DNA from: Aplidium turbinatum
Taxonomy: Eukaryota > Chordata > Ascidiacea > Aplousobranchia > Polyclinidae
Reading direction: 5' to 3'
DNA length: 64,000 bases
Assembly: GCA_918807975.1 (NCBI GenBank)
Contig: OU964918.1
Location: 1,798,001-1,862,000, forward strand
Below the pieces are notes generated by a model. The model ran no database searches. It was not told where the DNA came from and worked only from the letters and a program-made list of their open reading frames with translations. Within the stretch, counting starts at the first letter, position 1. The number at the start of each line of letters is the position of its first letter. The translations under genes and the position numbers were made by a program. Below are positions 12,072-22,726 of the stretch, one piece after another.

Positions 12072-12417
12072 TTCTTTTACTCAGCGTCATCATGGCTACC
12101 ACATTAGAGCACCTAGTAAACTGCAATTTATTGCTTTTCTTTCCGTTTTTGTTGAGTTTTAAAGTTACACATTATTTCAATTCTTTTCTGTTGTCAACAG
12201 TTTGCAGTGTTGATCTGAAACTCGGCTACTTTTGCACACAAAAAATGTTACATTTGCAATTATTGCAAACTTTGTTACTTCTTTTCGAAGTATTATGCTT
12301 TGGAGTGTGTAGTAGTGAACTTGCAACACCATGATTTGTTTCATAACCATATTTAAGAAAGATGTACAAATTGAAAGATAAAGCAATGCCTTTTAACAGG
12401 CCGGGTCATTTGAGACC

Positions 12418-12935
12418 GGTGGGCCGGTCGATTGGTCGAAAGACATTTGGTCGACAGTCAATTGGTCGACAGACATTTGGTCGACAGGACGTTTGGTCGA
12501 CAGACAATTGGTCGACAGACATTTGGTCGACAAGACATTTGGTCGACAAGACATTTGGTCGACAAGACATTTGGTCGACAGACATTTGGTCGACAAGACA
12601 TTTGGTCGACAGGACATTTGGGTTAGGGTCAGGTTAGGGTTAGGGTTAAGGTTAGGGTTAGGTTAGGATTAGGGTTTGGTTAGGGTTAGTTAACCCTAAA
12701 ATGAATCGTTCTGTAGACCAAATGTCCTGTCGACCAAATGTCTGTCGACCAAATGTCCTGTCGACCAAATGTCTGTCGACCAAACGTCCTGTCGACCAAA
12801 TGTCTGTCGACCAAATGTCCTGTCGACCAAATGTCTTGTCGACCAAATGTCTGTCGACCAAACGTCCTGTCGACCAAATGTCTGTCGACCAAATGACTGT
12901 CGACCAAATGTCTTTCGACCAATTGACCGGGTACC
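12418..12935. mobile_element. Foldback element with telomere-like core, copy 1
   Basis: The ends are GGTGGGCCGGTCGATTGG and CCAATTGACCGGGTACC. A perfect 9-bp direct repeat TTTGAGACC flanks it (12409-12417, 12936-12944). The left arm is an array of about a dozen 15-16-bp units of the type CATTTGGTCGACAGA; the right arm is the same array inverted (about 12715-12930). Between them lies a TTAGGG-type core (12619-12700). A second copy, in opposite orientation, is at 39895-40256. All open frames here in both strands are products of the repeat and are not genes. Confidence 0.9.
12619..12700. repeat. Interstitial telomere-like (TTAGGG)n tract
   Basis: Degenerate TTAGGG units (GGTTAGGGTTAGGGTTAAGG and variants) run for about 70 bp and then turn over at GTTAGTTAACCC, so the core is itself palindromic at its right edge. 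It is the centre of the foldback element and not a chromosome end. Confidence 0.85.
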
Positions 12936-13014
12936 TTTGAGACCCATATAGGTAATAACGGTTGGTGAAACACATAGGCGTTTAAGGGTTAATAAAATAT
13001 AACCCAGCAATCAC

Positions 13015-13128
13015 GTTCTTCACAATCTGTTCCTTTATAGTTTTCCCCACAATTGCAAGTGTACGTAGTCTCATCACCAGTGCACTGTCGTCCATTGTGA
13101 CACGGCGAACTCCAGCACAAGCTTTCAA
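13015..13128 (-). CDS. EGF-like domain exon (host gene)
   Basis: A 114-bp minus-strand exon with a GTCACAG acceptor and a GTGATT donor, phase 1 at both ends. It encodes an EGF-like repeat, ESLCWSSPCHNGRQC, then YTCNCGENY and KGTDCEE. Six cysteines are present in EGF order. The opening ESLCWSSPC is shared with the exon at 1882 and nearly so with that at 35166, which suggests exon duplication inside one gene. The donor is weaker than the GTAAGA or GTAAAA donors of its neighbours. A piggyBac-like element ends 26 bp into the following intron. Confidence 0.85.
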
Positions 13129-13279
13129 CTGTGACAACATAAACGTTGTTTGAATCTCATCTTGTGATTGTTTTACATTTCACTTCTACATAAACTTTAA
13201 ATGAACTGCAAATGTGAATAAGATGTTACTTCAATCAAGACCTAAGTATTTTTGGAAGTGTGGTTGTCTACAATGATAA

Positions 13280-13590
13280 TAATCATTGCTGCTCGAGCTC
13301 CTGCCAGGCTCCAGTTGGGAAGGGAAGACGGACACTTTGCGTACACTCTTCTAGCAATGCACACCTGTCTGGTACCGCAGTACTCACTGTCACAATATCG
13401 ACACTGCCATAAACAACTCGCTGAGCACAATGACCGAATGTCCGCGACCTACACCATTGGATAATCTCCCCATTCTTGCTGGTTTTGCTGAGTTTCGTCC
13501 CGAAGAACCCACTTTGTCTCTCGGTCGACGGGCATTGGAGCCCAACCATCGTCTTCACTCCAAGGTCTTTGCTCCTTCAAACTAGCACCA
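13280..13590 (+). mobile_element. LINE fragment, 3' part of ORF2
   Basis: Plus-strand sequence is related at nucleotide level to the post-RT region of the LINE at 51979-55055 and to the fragment at 49503-50395. Shared landmarks include the CATTGGACAATCTCCCC-type segment and a run corresponding to the GCLRPTP and LPILAG blocks. Frames are broken. It is a 5'-truncated, decayed copy directly abutting the TTAA-element fragment that follows. Confidence 0.65.
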
Positions 13591-13594
13591 ACGT

Positions 13595-13743
13595 CCACTC
13601 ATTTGATATCATCAGATCCGCCTGGCAATTTTAGGAAAAGTCAAGAAAAACGAAGTGCATGGCGTTACTGTGCTTCAAGCAATCAAAGGAAATATGAAGG
13701 GGGGGGGGGAGGCAAATCTGGCCTCCCGTTGAGGTGCAAAGTG
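13595..13743 (+). mobile_element. Right-end fragment of the 3.2-kb TTAA element
   Basis: Matches the last 150 bp of the element at 3215-6463 (the ATCAGATCCGCCTGGCAA block, a poly-G stretch, then GTGCAAAGTG) and ends exactly at a TTAA (13744-13747). Only the right end remains, so the copy is truncated. Confidence 0.75.
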
Positions 13744-13811
13744 TTAATTTATTTCTACAAAGCTTTGAATGAACTGCAAATGTATATAAGACGTTCGAGG
13801 AAAGAACCTGT

Positions 13812-15881
13812 TTGATTTCGTTGCTCACAGATCACTATAAGCAAATCGCGAAAGAAACGCTTCAAATTCACCACCAGAAGCTCACTAATTTATGGAGAAG
13901 ACAAAGACCAAAAAGCCCAAACTGCATTAAAAATTTAAGCAAAAACAAATTAAGCCTACTGGAAGAAGATGCTTTACGCTATGGATTAGATCATCATATT
14001 TTGCCTAAAAAAGTTAAACTGGACAATATAAAATGCAGTGTAGAACAACTGTTGACGTCAATAAAACCAAAAACAGACATTCCTGTCGATGACGATACCA
14101 AAGACCAGATCAAGTTTTTCGTAAGACGATTTATGTCTGACGCAAACCGTGTTTGTTCATCTCGACGGAACCAAGCGCTCCACCGCACCTTACACACTCT
14201 TTCAAAACGACCCGATATCAAGGTGTGCAAATTTGATAAAGGCAAAGGTGTAACAATTTTGGACAGCGAAGACTATTTTGAAAAACTGAACCAAATTGTT
14301 AAAGATAAAACCAAAGTCATTGAAATCGACGAAAATGTTAAAGTACATCCACTAATTTCTAAAGAAAGATCTATTCAATATTATGTTAGAAAATGTTTGA
14401 AAAAATTCGATAAAGACATCATAAAATCTCTGATCCTGACTGGAAGTTGCCCTGGAAAATTATACGGTTTGATCAAAGTGCATAAGCCAGGCAATCCCGC
14501 GAGACCAGTCGTTTCCATGATTGGCACTCCGGAATATCAACTGGCAAAATTTCTGGACAATATCATAAAGCCGTACATTCCCAACACTTACATGCTAAAT
14601 TCGACGAAACAATTTATGGAAAAACTGAAGGATTTTAAATGTCCTCCGAATAGTGTTATGGTGAGTTTCGATGTGACATCGCTATTTACTAACGTGCCGC
14701 TTTGAGAAACCATCAATATTATTGCTGATCACATTTTTAATGACAACCAACCGCATCGACCACTCATTGAGAAAAAGGATTTCATAAAATTGTTACATCT
14801 GGCCACTGAAGGTATGTTTATGTTTAATAATCGCTTGTTTAAGCAGATTGATGGCGTCACCATGGGTTCTCCACTTGGTCCGACTTTGGCCAACTTCTTT
14901 TTAGCGCACTTAGAAACGAAAATGTTTGAAGTGTTCCGTGATTTTTACCCTAAAATGTATGTACGTTATGTTGACGATATTTTTGCAATTTTTGACAACG
15001 ATCAGTCTTGTTCGCAGTTTTTAAACCTTTTAAATGCTCAACATCAAAACATCAAATTTACTGTTGAAAAATCTGATGACACTATTGCCTTTTTAGACGT
15101 TGAGGTAAAAATAAATCATGACTCGTTTGACACACAAATCTGGAGAAAACCCACCAACACTGGCCTACTTTTAAATTACAATGCTTTTTGCCCAAATAAG
15201 TGGAAATCTGGATTAATCTTGTGTCTTTTATCTCGTGCCCGTTTGGTTTCCTCGACGGACTTGTTGTTCCACAATGAAACTAACAAGTTGAAAAATATGC
15301 TACATTTAAATGGATACCCGTCATACTTTTTTGATAAAATATTAAAAACTTTTTTGGATACGAAACAGAAAGATAAACCCGAAAAAGACGATTTTAGCAA
15401 CTTTTTTGATATACCATTCTTGGGAAAAGATTCGGTAAGATTTTCAAAAAATCTAGCTAAAATTGTAAAAAAGAAATTTGATTGTGACATTTACCCTGTT
15501 TATAGAACGTTCAAAGTAGGCAGATATTTTCAGCTGAAGTCGCCTACGCCCTTTGCTCTATGTTCTAATGTCGTTTATAAATTCAGTTGTTTGCGTGATG
15601 CAAGCCTGACATACATCGGTATGTCAACAAGACATTTATCGACTAGAGCTGGGGAACACCTGAATTTGAATTCTATACAGAAAAGCGCAATTAAAGATCA
15701 CATTTTTTCATGTACAGAATGCCAAAATAACGTTTCTATCAAGCAGTTTGAGATCATGTCTAGAGGCAGGTCTGAGTATCAAACTAAGATCTTGGAAGCC
15801 CTGTACATAAAACGTCACAATCCACTTTTGAACAGACAATTGTTTGCTTGCGGCTCGTCTTTCTTGCTCTCTGTATTTTAA
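13812..15881 (+). pseudogene. PLE reverse transcriptase with GIY-YIG endonuclease
   Basis: About 690 codons. The N-terminal part has a basic region and the KFDKGKGVTILDSEDY block typical of PLEs. RT motifs follow: YGLIKVHKPG, RPVVS, SFDVTSLFTNVPL (motif A), GSPLGPTLANFFL (motif B), MYVRYVDDIFAIF (motif C with the YVDD catalytic pair) and a TIAFLDVEV block. The C-terminus has the endonuclease region, VVYKFSC, then LTYIGMSTRHLSTRAGEH, an H-x-n segment and ILEALYIKRHNPLLNRQ, where GIY-YIG is represented by the VYKF and YIGMS strands. One in-frame interruption separates motif A from motif B, so it is scored as a pseudogene. Function: copying PLE RNA into DNA at endonuclease-cut sites. Confidence 0.9.
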
Positions 15882-16092
15882 AATTAGTTTTTTCGCACCT
15901 TGCCTTTCTACCATATCATGTGATCTGTTTAACACCTTTTGATGCAGTTACCTTTGATTCTCGTGGAGCCTATATCGTTGAGTTTGAGCTAGTCAGAAGT
16001 ACTGTGCAGTTTTTGTCTTTTTCTGTTTATAGATTTAGTTTAACCATTGTATTTTCTTTTTCAGATGTAGTTAATTTGTATGTACATTATTC

Positions 16093-16120
16093 CTGAAGAG
16101 GACATCTTGTGATGTCGAAA
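16093..16120 (+). ncRNA. Hammerhead-ribozyme-like core in the PLE 3' region
   Basis: The order CTGAAGA, G, GACATC, loop TTGT, GATGTC, GAAA matches the conserved hammerhead core (CUGANGA, stem II, GAAA) with a perfect 6-bp stem II. Hammerhead motifs are known in the terminal regions of PLEs. Possible stem III pairing (ACG with CGT about 20 nt later) is short and stem I is poor, so activity is doubtful. Confidence 0.5.
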
Positions 16121-16239
16121 ACGTTCGATACTTAATTTGTTGCGTAGTTTTATGTTTATGTAAATGTAATAAACTTGAAGATGTTAAACTTGATCACGTT
16201 GCTCGGCTTCGTATGCCTATGGTTCAACAAGACAAACTC

Positions 16240-16954
16240 TCTACCGAAGCTCTATCTTTGTTTATTGTAATTGGCAAGTGACTAAACAGTACAGTATAGG
16301 TTATTTCACGATGTAAATATCAACAAGCTGTTTTAGTTTGCGAGTTCGTTGCTTTACAGTTTAGCCTGTTGCTTTACATGTTGCGAGTTCGTTGTGATGT
16401 GCTATGACGAATGGTATTGAAGTCAGTGATGCATGAAGTCAGTGTTTTATGCAGCTGTTTTGTTTGGCTTGTGGCTGCTGTCTGTTGAGTTTCTATGTTG
16501 TTAGGCGTTATTGCTGTGACACACTCGCAGCATCAGGCTGAAACAAGTCGTTGATATCTACATAAAGAAGTAAGCAACAATCATGCTGCTAAACGCGAAA
16601 CTCAATTAACTGCACTTTTAGTCTTTGTTTATTGTATTTGGCAAATTACTAAATAGCATATGTTAGTATTAAGGTTCTCAAGGATTTTCTCATGGTCACA
16701 CATCTTGTTCATAAAGTAAAGCAATCATTATGAGAATATGGAATCAGTTCCCATGGATGTCACATTCAAGTGACGCTTCGAACATGGCCGAATTTCTAAG
16801 ACGAAGTGATTGATTACATGACAAGTACACGCAGTAAACTTTAGAAAATCAAAAAAACTTCACTGAAACGCAAGTGTCTGTTATTTGTGGGCTCCCTGAG
16901 ATGGTGGGCCCAGGGGTCGGGCCCCCCTTGGCCCTCCCCTTAACACAGCACTGG
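16240..16954. repeat. Dispersed repeat block of unknown class
   Basis: Segments recur elsewhere. The stretch around 16390-16530 matches the reverse complement of about 37055-37170 (shared GACGAATGGT, TGAAGTCAGTGA and TTAGGCGTTATTGCTGTGA). The stretch 16520-16612 (CGCAGCATCAGGCTG, AGTAAGCAACAATCATGCTG) matches about 51255-51360 and, in pieces, 40371-40590. An internal direct repeat, TTTGTTTATTGTA, occurs at about 16256 and 16624. It may be part of a retroelement terminal region. From 16860 to 16954 I see only low-complexity, G-rich sequence. No gene is seen. Confidence 0.5.
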
Positions 16955-17484
16955 TGACATCAGCAACAACGATTAGTGGTATCAGCAACAACGATTGGTG
17001 GCAACAGCAACAATGATTGGTGGAATCAGCAACAACGATTGGTGGAAACAGCAATAATGATTGTTGGTATCAGCAACAATGATTGGTGGCAACAGCAACA
17101 ATGGTTGGTGGCATCAGCAAGAGTGATTAGTGGCATCAGCAACAGCGATTTGTGGCATCAGCAACAGTGATCGGTTGCATTAGCAACAATGATTTGTGGC
17201 AACAGCAACAATGGTTGGGGGCATCAGCAACAATGATTGGTAGCATCAGCAACAATGACTGGTAGCATCAGCAACAATTATTGGGGGCATCAGCAACAAT
17301 GATTGGTGGCATCAGCAACAGTGATTGGTAGCATCAGCAACATTGTTTGGTGGCATCAGCGACAATGATTGGAGGCATCAGCAACAATGGTTGGGGCATC
17401 AGCAACAACGATTGGTGGCATCAGCAACATTGGTTGGAGGCATTAGCAACAATGGTTGGAGGCATCAGCAACAATGGTTGGTAG
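16955..17484. repeat. 22-bp minisatellite, left block
   Basis: About two dozen imperfect units of the type GGTGGCATCAGCAACAATGA plus two bases. The array stops abruptly at the hAT insertion and resumes at 33654. Because 22 is not a multiple of three, each frame cycles through all three readings, producing open frames rich in HQQQ, SATMIGG and NNDWW that are not genes. Confidence 0.95.
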
Positions 17485-17639
17485 CACCGGCGCCGAGTCC
17501 CGGGCGGGCGGGCCGCGCCCGCCGGACATTTCAGGAATTAAAAAAAAATTTAATGCAATTTTAAGTCCCAAAATTTCTGTAACCATCTGCCACCTTCTGA
17601 TACTAGCCTACTTACCCTATTCGCAGGGTTTTGTCGCCA

Positions 17640-18271
17640 CATGATAGGCCCTACTAGACCTACCAATTAAGCGATTAGTTTTCGTCAATTATTGCCATTG
17701 TTACATTCATGCAACGTTAAACAACGTTGATTCGCCGTTAAACGAGCAAAAGTGTCCAGCCGCGCTGTTTGTCTGCACTCTGCTACTCGTAGCCCAGTGC
17801 TATAAACCAAGTAAATTGCGCAAACCTGTGAGTAACTTCATTCGAGGCAAAAGTCTGACCGCAATTTCCACTGCTTTTACATCGTTTTAACATCGCCTGA
17901 TGTTAAATCGTTGTAAAAACTGTAGCATTGTTCTTCAAAGGAGTAATTTCTCTCAAACGACGTTATCAATTTAACTGCTGTCAAAATGCTCTATTTTGCC
18001 GTCTCAATCATCACAGTTGCGTCTGTTACGTCACTGATAATAAACTTGCACTCCTGTTGGTTTGGCCGGATGAAACCGTTGGTGGTCATTAGTTGCAGTT
18101 CAGCTCCTTCGTTATATAACTGTTCTAATTGTAGATTCAATGTAAGCTCGGTTCAATAGCGCAGTTTATCACCAGATATTTGCAATTTATAGTAGTAGGA
18201 ACTAGGAAGCCTAGATCTTCGACCTTGGTGGTAGGAAAACAAAAGTGGAGTTCTACATGATTATTGGTGAC
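17640..18271. other. 5' region of the hAT element
   Basis: Non-coding sequence between the left end and the BEL/Pao insertion. I see no ORF or promoter I could defend. The GTGAC target duplicated by the retrotransposon is its last five bases (18267-18271). Confidence 0.6.
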
Positions 18272-18848
18272 TGGTCACCGCGGTAAACCATAATCTCTTC
18301 GTGGGAAAATTGTAACGTAAGATTCCCGAATCCGTTCGTCTGTATGTAATGACCGAAAAAGAAACACTCTTTGAAACGTCTATTCAAAAAGTGTATTCCT
18401 GTGAAATTAGCCCGCGGCTATCGAAATCGAGATGCATCGCCGTACACCTCTAAAAACTGTCACTACAATACAAACTACTTAGATAAAGACGGAATTTTTG
18501 TCCAGCTGCAAGCACTAAGCAAACAGTTAAATGTGCGACTAACTCTCAAGCAACCATTTCACGAATGACCAGAATAGATCTCAATATCTCAAAATCACAT
18601 ATGCAGTACTGTGACGCAATAGTGAAAGACATTGTCACGCAATTCAAAACAGGTGTTCAAAGCTGGTGATCCGATGTTTCATATTTAAACAGGTTTCAAA
18701 CTGAAACAGGTTTAAACAGGTTTGACACAAGTCTTATGAACGATGGTGCAATTTTGGCACATTTTCTAGTAACTTCCATGACGTAATATTCAGTAGACTT
18801 GAACGGTTTTTATATGACGTTTGATTAGGTGAACAATTGTCTGGAACA
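18272..18848 (-). repeat. BEL/Pao terminal repeat, distal copy
   Basis: Direct repeat of 25112-25689, about 98 percent identical by eye. On the minus strand it is the 3' LTR. Confidence 0.9.
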
Positions 18849-19143
18849 TGCGGCCCCTAGTTATGACAGTCTGACATGGCATAACTAAAAAAGAATTGAC
18901 GACAATTGTGAGCCAATGAATAAAAACACATGATACACAAATTGTTTGAATCACTCACGTTTAAGTTAATAGGCAAATACAAAGGGCATGCAAGGAATGA
19001 ACAGCAATAAGAATAAACACGACGATACATGAAATTGGTACCATAGGTACACGCTATATACAATAGTTGCGATAATAACCGACTGTTCTGGGCTCAGACA
19101 AGGGTCGGCCACCGCAGACAAAACCAGGCTCAAACCATAACAC

Positions 19144-19464
19144 TTAGGTGTTCTTTACGGGGGCGAGGCACGAAATATCCCTCAACACGTAGTCTACTTT
19201 CACTTTCCCCGTACTCTCATCATAGTTGCAGACGGCAACTTTGGCTCTACGAACTACAGGCTTCCCTTTCCTAATTTGTGGAACTACCTCATGCACTCTC
19301 TCAAGTTGATACTTCCCACGTTTACCAATGTCTTGGAGAGAACCCACCACTACAAGTTGACCAGGCTCCAAATTCTCGGCCTTTTTTAACCATTTTTTCC
19401 GGCCCTGAAGCCCTGGCAAGTAAAAATCGATCCATTTACTCCAAAGCTGCTGAGAAAGTGACAA
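19144..19464 (-). pseudogene. BEL/Pao integrase C-terminal tail
   Basis: The frame carries WSKWIDFYLPGLQGRKKW, LEPGQLVVVG and a short beta-rich region, matching the domain that follows the integrase core in BEL/Pao polyproteins. It is a remnant part of the fossil at 18272-25689. A (GGAT)n microsatellite at 19523-19543 and unassigned sequence up to about 19900 lie beside it. Confidence 0.75.
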
Positions 19465-20003
19465 ATTGAACCGATAATCCGTTCTTAGTTGGTCACGATC
19501 ATGTGGTTGCCCAACAGCACAGTATGGATGGATGGATGGATGGTCATTTTATTTTTGTTTGGATGCGAAACGCCGAAACACACATAAAACAAAAACTGAC
19601 AGTGTGCATCCAATGAGAGAGTGCGAAAGACCGTAGCCCTGAAGGCGTAGGAGGTCGTCGAGTCTGCACTCTCTCATTCAAATAGTTACACAAAAGAAAG
19701 TATTGCGTTGATAATATTGTTGCAAATTGACACAATTATTTGTGGGCTCCCTGAGATGGTGGATCTAAGTATGGGGTCAAAAGTGAGGCAAGGGTGATGA
19801 CAGTAAAATTCCTAGGGTCGTCACTCAAAGGTACCAAAGGGCGTTCGTTCACGATCCGAACGGCACTGCCTGCGTACGTAAGCAGTTCAATGAAATTGGG
19901 CTTGCTTATTGAAGAGTCCAGAATGTGAAAAAGTATTTAATCACATCGGCCATGAAACCACACCTGTCAATCCGAAATCTAGCCAAGACATCTACCAGAG
20001 GGT

Positions 20004-20627
20004 CCCTATTCGGACTAGCGGGTGGACGAGTTCCGTCCATACCTAAAACTTTCATCGATTACATAAAAGTTACTGGCTCAAATTAACTGAAGTTTTATGA
20101 CTTTTCCTAAAAATTATTCATCTTTGTTTTAGTAATAAAATGACATTTTTATGTGGTATAGTTTTTTAGTTATCAGCAATTTTTGACACCCTACTCCTAA
20201 AATTGCCAGGTCATCTGAAAAACTTTATCATCTTGTACAAGCAAGTTAGCAAACATTTGTATTGTTTTGTGCCTTCCAAGATTTACTGCGTGACCTACAT
20301 GACTACTGACCATTTCGGATTACATGCATGACTGGACCGTGTGCCTTTTACGAAGATATTAACGATTTCAGGAGATTATGACGGAGACATCAGAAAAATT
20401 AATAAAAAAATGACTACTTTTAGCAAAAAAGCAATAGCAAATCACTGGTAGAGTAAGTGTGTCCACTTAAATTTATAACCAGTTTGTCAATAATTTTGCT
20501 TTAACTTTGCGAAAAAAGCAACCTCGTAACGTTTTTATATCAAAAGTTATTAGCAAATGATAGTGTGGATGGAATAAGTCCACATGTCAGGCCATTACCT
20601 CACAAAAATAGCTTAGTCCGAATAGGG
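20004..20627. mobile_element. 624-bp TTAA MITE, copy 1
   Basis: Ends CCCTATTCGGACTA and TAGTCCGAATAGGG form perfect 14-bp inverted repeats. TTAA follows on the right (20628-20631); the left flank now reads GGGT instead of TTAA. It lies inside the BEL/Pao pol region. It is almost the same sequence and exactly the same length as copy 2 at 22727-23350. It encodes nothing. CCC ends with a TTAA duplication point to piggyBac-type mobilisation. Confidence 0.9.
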
Positions 20628-21333
20628 TTAACAAGTCAGGACCCGAAAACATTACATAATTAACACAAGTTCCTCGAAATTCAGACTTGCCATCGTAAAC
20701 AATGCGCTTTTTTAATTGTGACGTCACAAAGTATGGTAAATACCATTCAAATCCCTTGACATTTCCTGCTTCACCAGCACGCTCAATATAGCCATTAGAT
20801 TTAAGATCTTTCATGGTGTCAGTAAGGAAATCACGAAGTTCAGGTTGTTTTAAAGCCTTCTTCCTTAAAGCAGCAGCTCTATCTGACGCCAACACAAAAT
20901 TGTTAGGTAGATCAATATCTTCCTTCAACGGTACAGGTATCTCAAATCGACCATCTTTCAACTCAATATTCGGTTCGACAAGTTCTCTAGCCAAATTATC
21001 ATTGCGAGACAATTCACAGGTTTCATTTTGCAAAGTCAAATCCTGAATGACTTTATTCAGGTCTGCTATTTCCATACCACGAGACTCAATTTTACGCTGA
21101 AAGCCAGAGATGACATCCGACTCTGAAGACGTCTGCACTCTGCACACATTAGCAACGCTTTCATCTAAGGGTGACTTACCACCACAAGCCAACCAACCGA
21201 GAGGAGTGAGCAAAGCATGCGGTTCACTACGATTTTCGCCAACACGCTCCTCTTTGGCCCACATCAAATAAGCGTTGTCGTTGCCAATCAGTACATCTAC
21301 AGTACTACAATCATTCAAATGAAACATATTCAC
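20628..21333 (-). pseudogene. BEL/Pao protease to RT start
   Basis: The minus frame has DVLIGNDNAYL (retropepsin end), LTPLGWLACGG, and a KKRIVYDGKSEFRG block followed by GPDLL, the start of a BEL/Pao reverse transcriptase. The MITE at 20004-20627 directly adjoins it. Part of the fossil. Confidence 0.8.
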
Positions 21334-21366
21334 GTCATGAAAATGACGGAAACCATTTAAATCTTG

Positions 21367-22632
21367 TTAATGCGGTAAAGTTTTAACATCGTCAGCCCAA
21401 GCTGGGTTAACCACCGAAGTTATATCACAAAACAGTTCATCTGTCTCTAACGACTGGATGTTGAGTTTAACAAGGTTAGCACAAGTAGGTTTCTGACCAG
21501 CCAGAGTATCCATTTTAAACGACGCTTTATCGTACGGTTTCAGACCAAGTTCGCACACCAAATCACTCGAAACAAACGTCAACTGCGAACCAGGATCATG
21601 CTGACAATACACCAACTTCGATTTGCCAGTCATTGGATTCAAAACACGAGCAGCAGTAACGTGGTTAAAGGCTGCTTTAACATTTCCAATCTTAACATTA
21701 CGCACAGGAACTCTAGCACCAGCATCATCTTTGCTGATCGAATCCAGAGAATCACGTGACGTCACATAAAAATCATGCAGAAGAAAATAGTGTTTCCTAT
21801 CGTTGTTAGGCCCACACTGACGACAGTTGTTTGCATGATTACAGTCCCTAACAATATGCTGGCGTAAACAATTCAAGCATTTGCCAGCTTTTACGATAAC
21901 ATCTTTCCGACCTTTAGGTGTCAAGCGCAAAAATTCTTTACAGTTAGACAAAAAATGATATTCAACTTGACCACGTGACGAACAACAAATGCATGCCGGT
22001 AGGTTTTTACGTCTGGCTTCACCACCGCGCGGTGCGCCAACAGCAATCGAGTACTGCGAACTCCCTGACATCACATCATCATGGGGTTTTACCGACGTCT
22101 GCCTAACCGGACATGAAGGCAATTTTCCTTTGCCAAACTTTTTAAAATGCTGCGACTCACCAGAGTCGCCCATTAGCATAATAGCAAAATCAGTCGACTT
22201 GCGCGTTTCCTCCCGTCCTACAAAATCGAACAAACTCTGAAAAGTAGGTTCCTCAGTGCTAACATACTGATCACCTAAAAAGTCAAGATAACGCTGCTTA
22301 GCGTCAAACGGGAGTCGCTTAGCCAAATCCAAAACAAAACGTCCTTCTAATTTATCACGCTGACCATAAGCTTGCGCGTAAAGCAAACACTGCGACAATT
22401 CATCTTTAAACTCTTTCAAATCACTGGAAAAGATCGAAGTCAATTTGTTACCATAGCGATACTTTCTAATTTCTGGTTCTGCGAAAAGACCTCCACGAAC
22501 TCCAAAACGCTGGGACAAGCGAACTAACGACATTTCTATCCTGTCTTCCTCTGACAAGCCAGGAGTGTCAGAAACCAAATTAGCAATCGTTTGCGCAGCT
22601 GTTCTAACACAAGCTGCTTGTAACAAAGTCAA
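21367..22632 (-). pseudogene. BEL/Pao gag zinc-knuckle and protease region
   Basis: About 420 codons. Cys/His clusters (CICCSSRGQVEYHFLSNC, then KCLNCLRQHIVRDC and CRQCG) are the paired knuckles of BEL/Pao Gag. CQHDPGSQLTF near the C-terminal end resembles the protease active-site strand. Residues before the knuckles give the tightly helical Gag region. Part of the fossil. Confidence 0.85.
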
Positions 22633-22726
22633 ACGAGTTCCCCTTAAAGGGCGAAGCTGCCATCAAGGCCGTAATACGATTTTTAAAGAAGATAAATGGC
22701 ATATTGTTACCATCGTAACCAATTAA

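Larger units (their letters stand above)
11142..12988 (+). mobile_element. piggyBac-like element, split by a foldback element
   Basis: The left end after TTAA (11138-11141) reads GCCTTAAACTCCTATGTG. The right end reads CACATAGGCGTTTAAGGG before TTAA (12989-12992), and its reverse complement matches the left end closely. Inside the left end the unit GTGGGTCTCTAGTGACCCGA occurs twice in tandem (about 11158-11212), each with a GGGTC...GACCC palindrome. A variant (GGGTCATTTGAGACCC) stands near the right end and is cut by the 12418-12935 foldback insertion. A piggyBac-type Cys-rich C-terminus is coded at 11952-12071. The right end is 22 bp from the EGF exon at 13015. Confidence 0.75.
13748..16190 (+). 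mobile_element. Penelope-like retroelement (PLE)
   Basis: One long coding region (13812-15881) carries a Penelope-type reverse transcriptase followed by a GIY-YIG endonuclease. It is followed by a 3' region with a hammerhead-like motif (16093-16120). PLEs are neither LTR nor LINE elements; their RT resembles telomerase, and the GIY-YIG domain cuts the target. I could not fix outer limits or a target duplication, and the 5' part looks truncated or directly joined to older repeats. The coding region is interrupted about once, so the element looks recent but not intact. Confidence 0.85.

Noticed and set aside
12619-12700. A true chromosome end
   Set aside because: The TTAGGG-like tract is short, degenerate, turns into its complement and is enclosed in a mobile element with a target duplication.
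12418-12935. CRISPR array
   Set aside because: The regular TTTGGTCGACA units lack unique spacers, are inverted around a telomere-like core, and the DNA is animal.
12362-13010. Several long open frames on both strands (GRQTFGRQ, STKCLSTK types)
   Set aside because: They come from the 15-16-bp foldback arrays, which lack stop codons in several frames; the same occurs at 39807-40503.
15848-16096. An 82-codon frame after the PLE
   Set aside because: Hydrophobic by composition in the PLE 3' region with no recognisable domain.
19508-19545. Possible regulatory repeat
   Set aside because: Only a (GGAT)n microsatellite of about five units is present.
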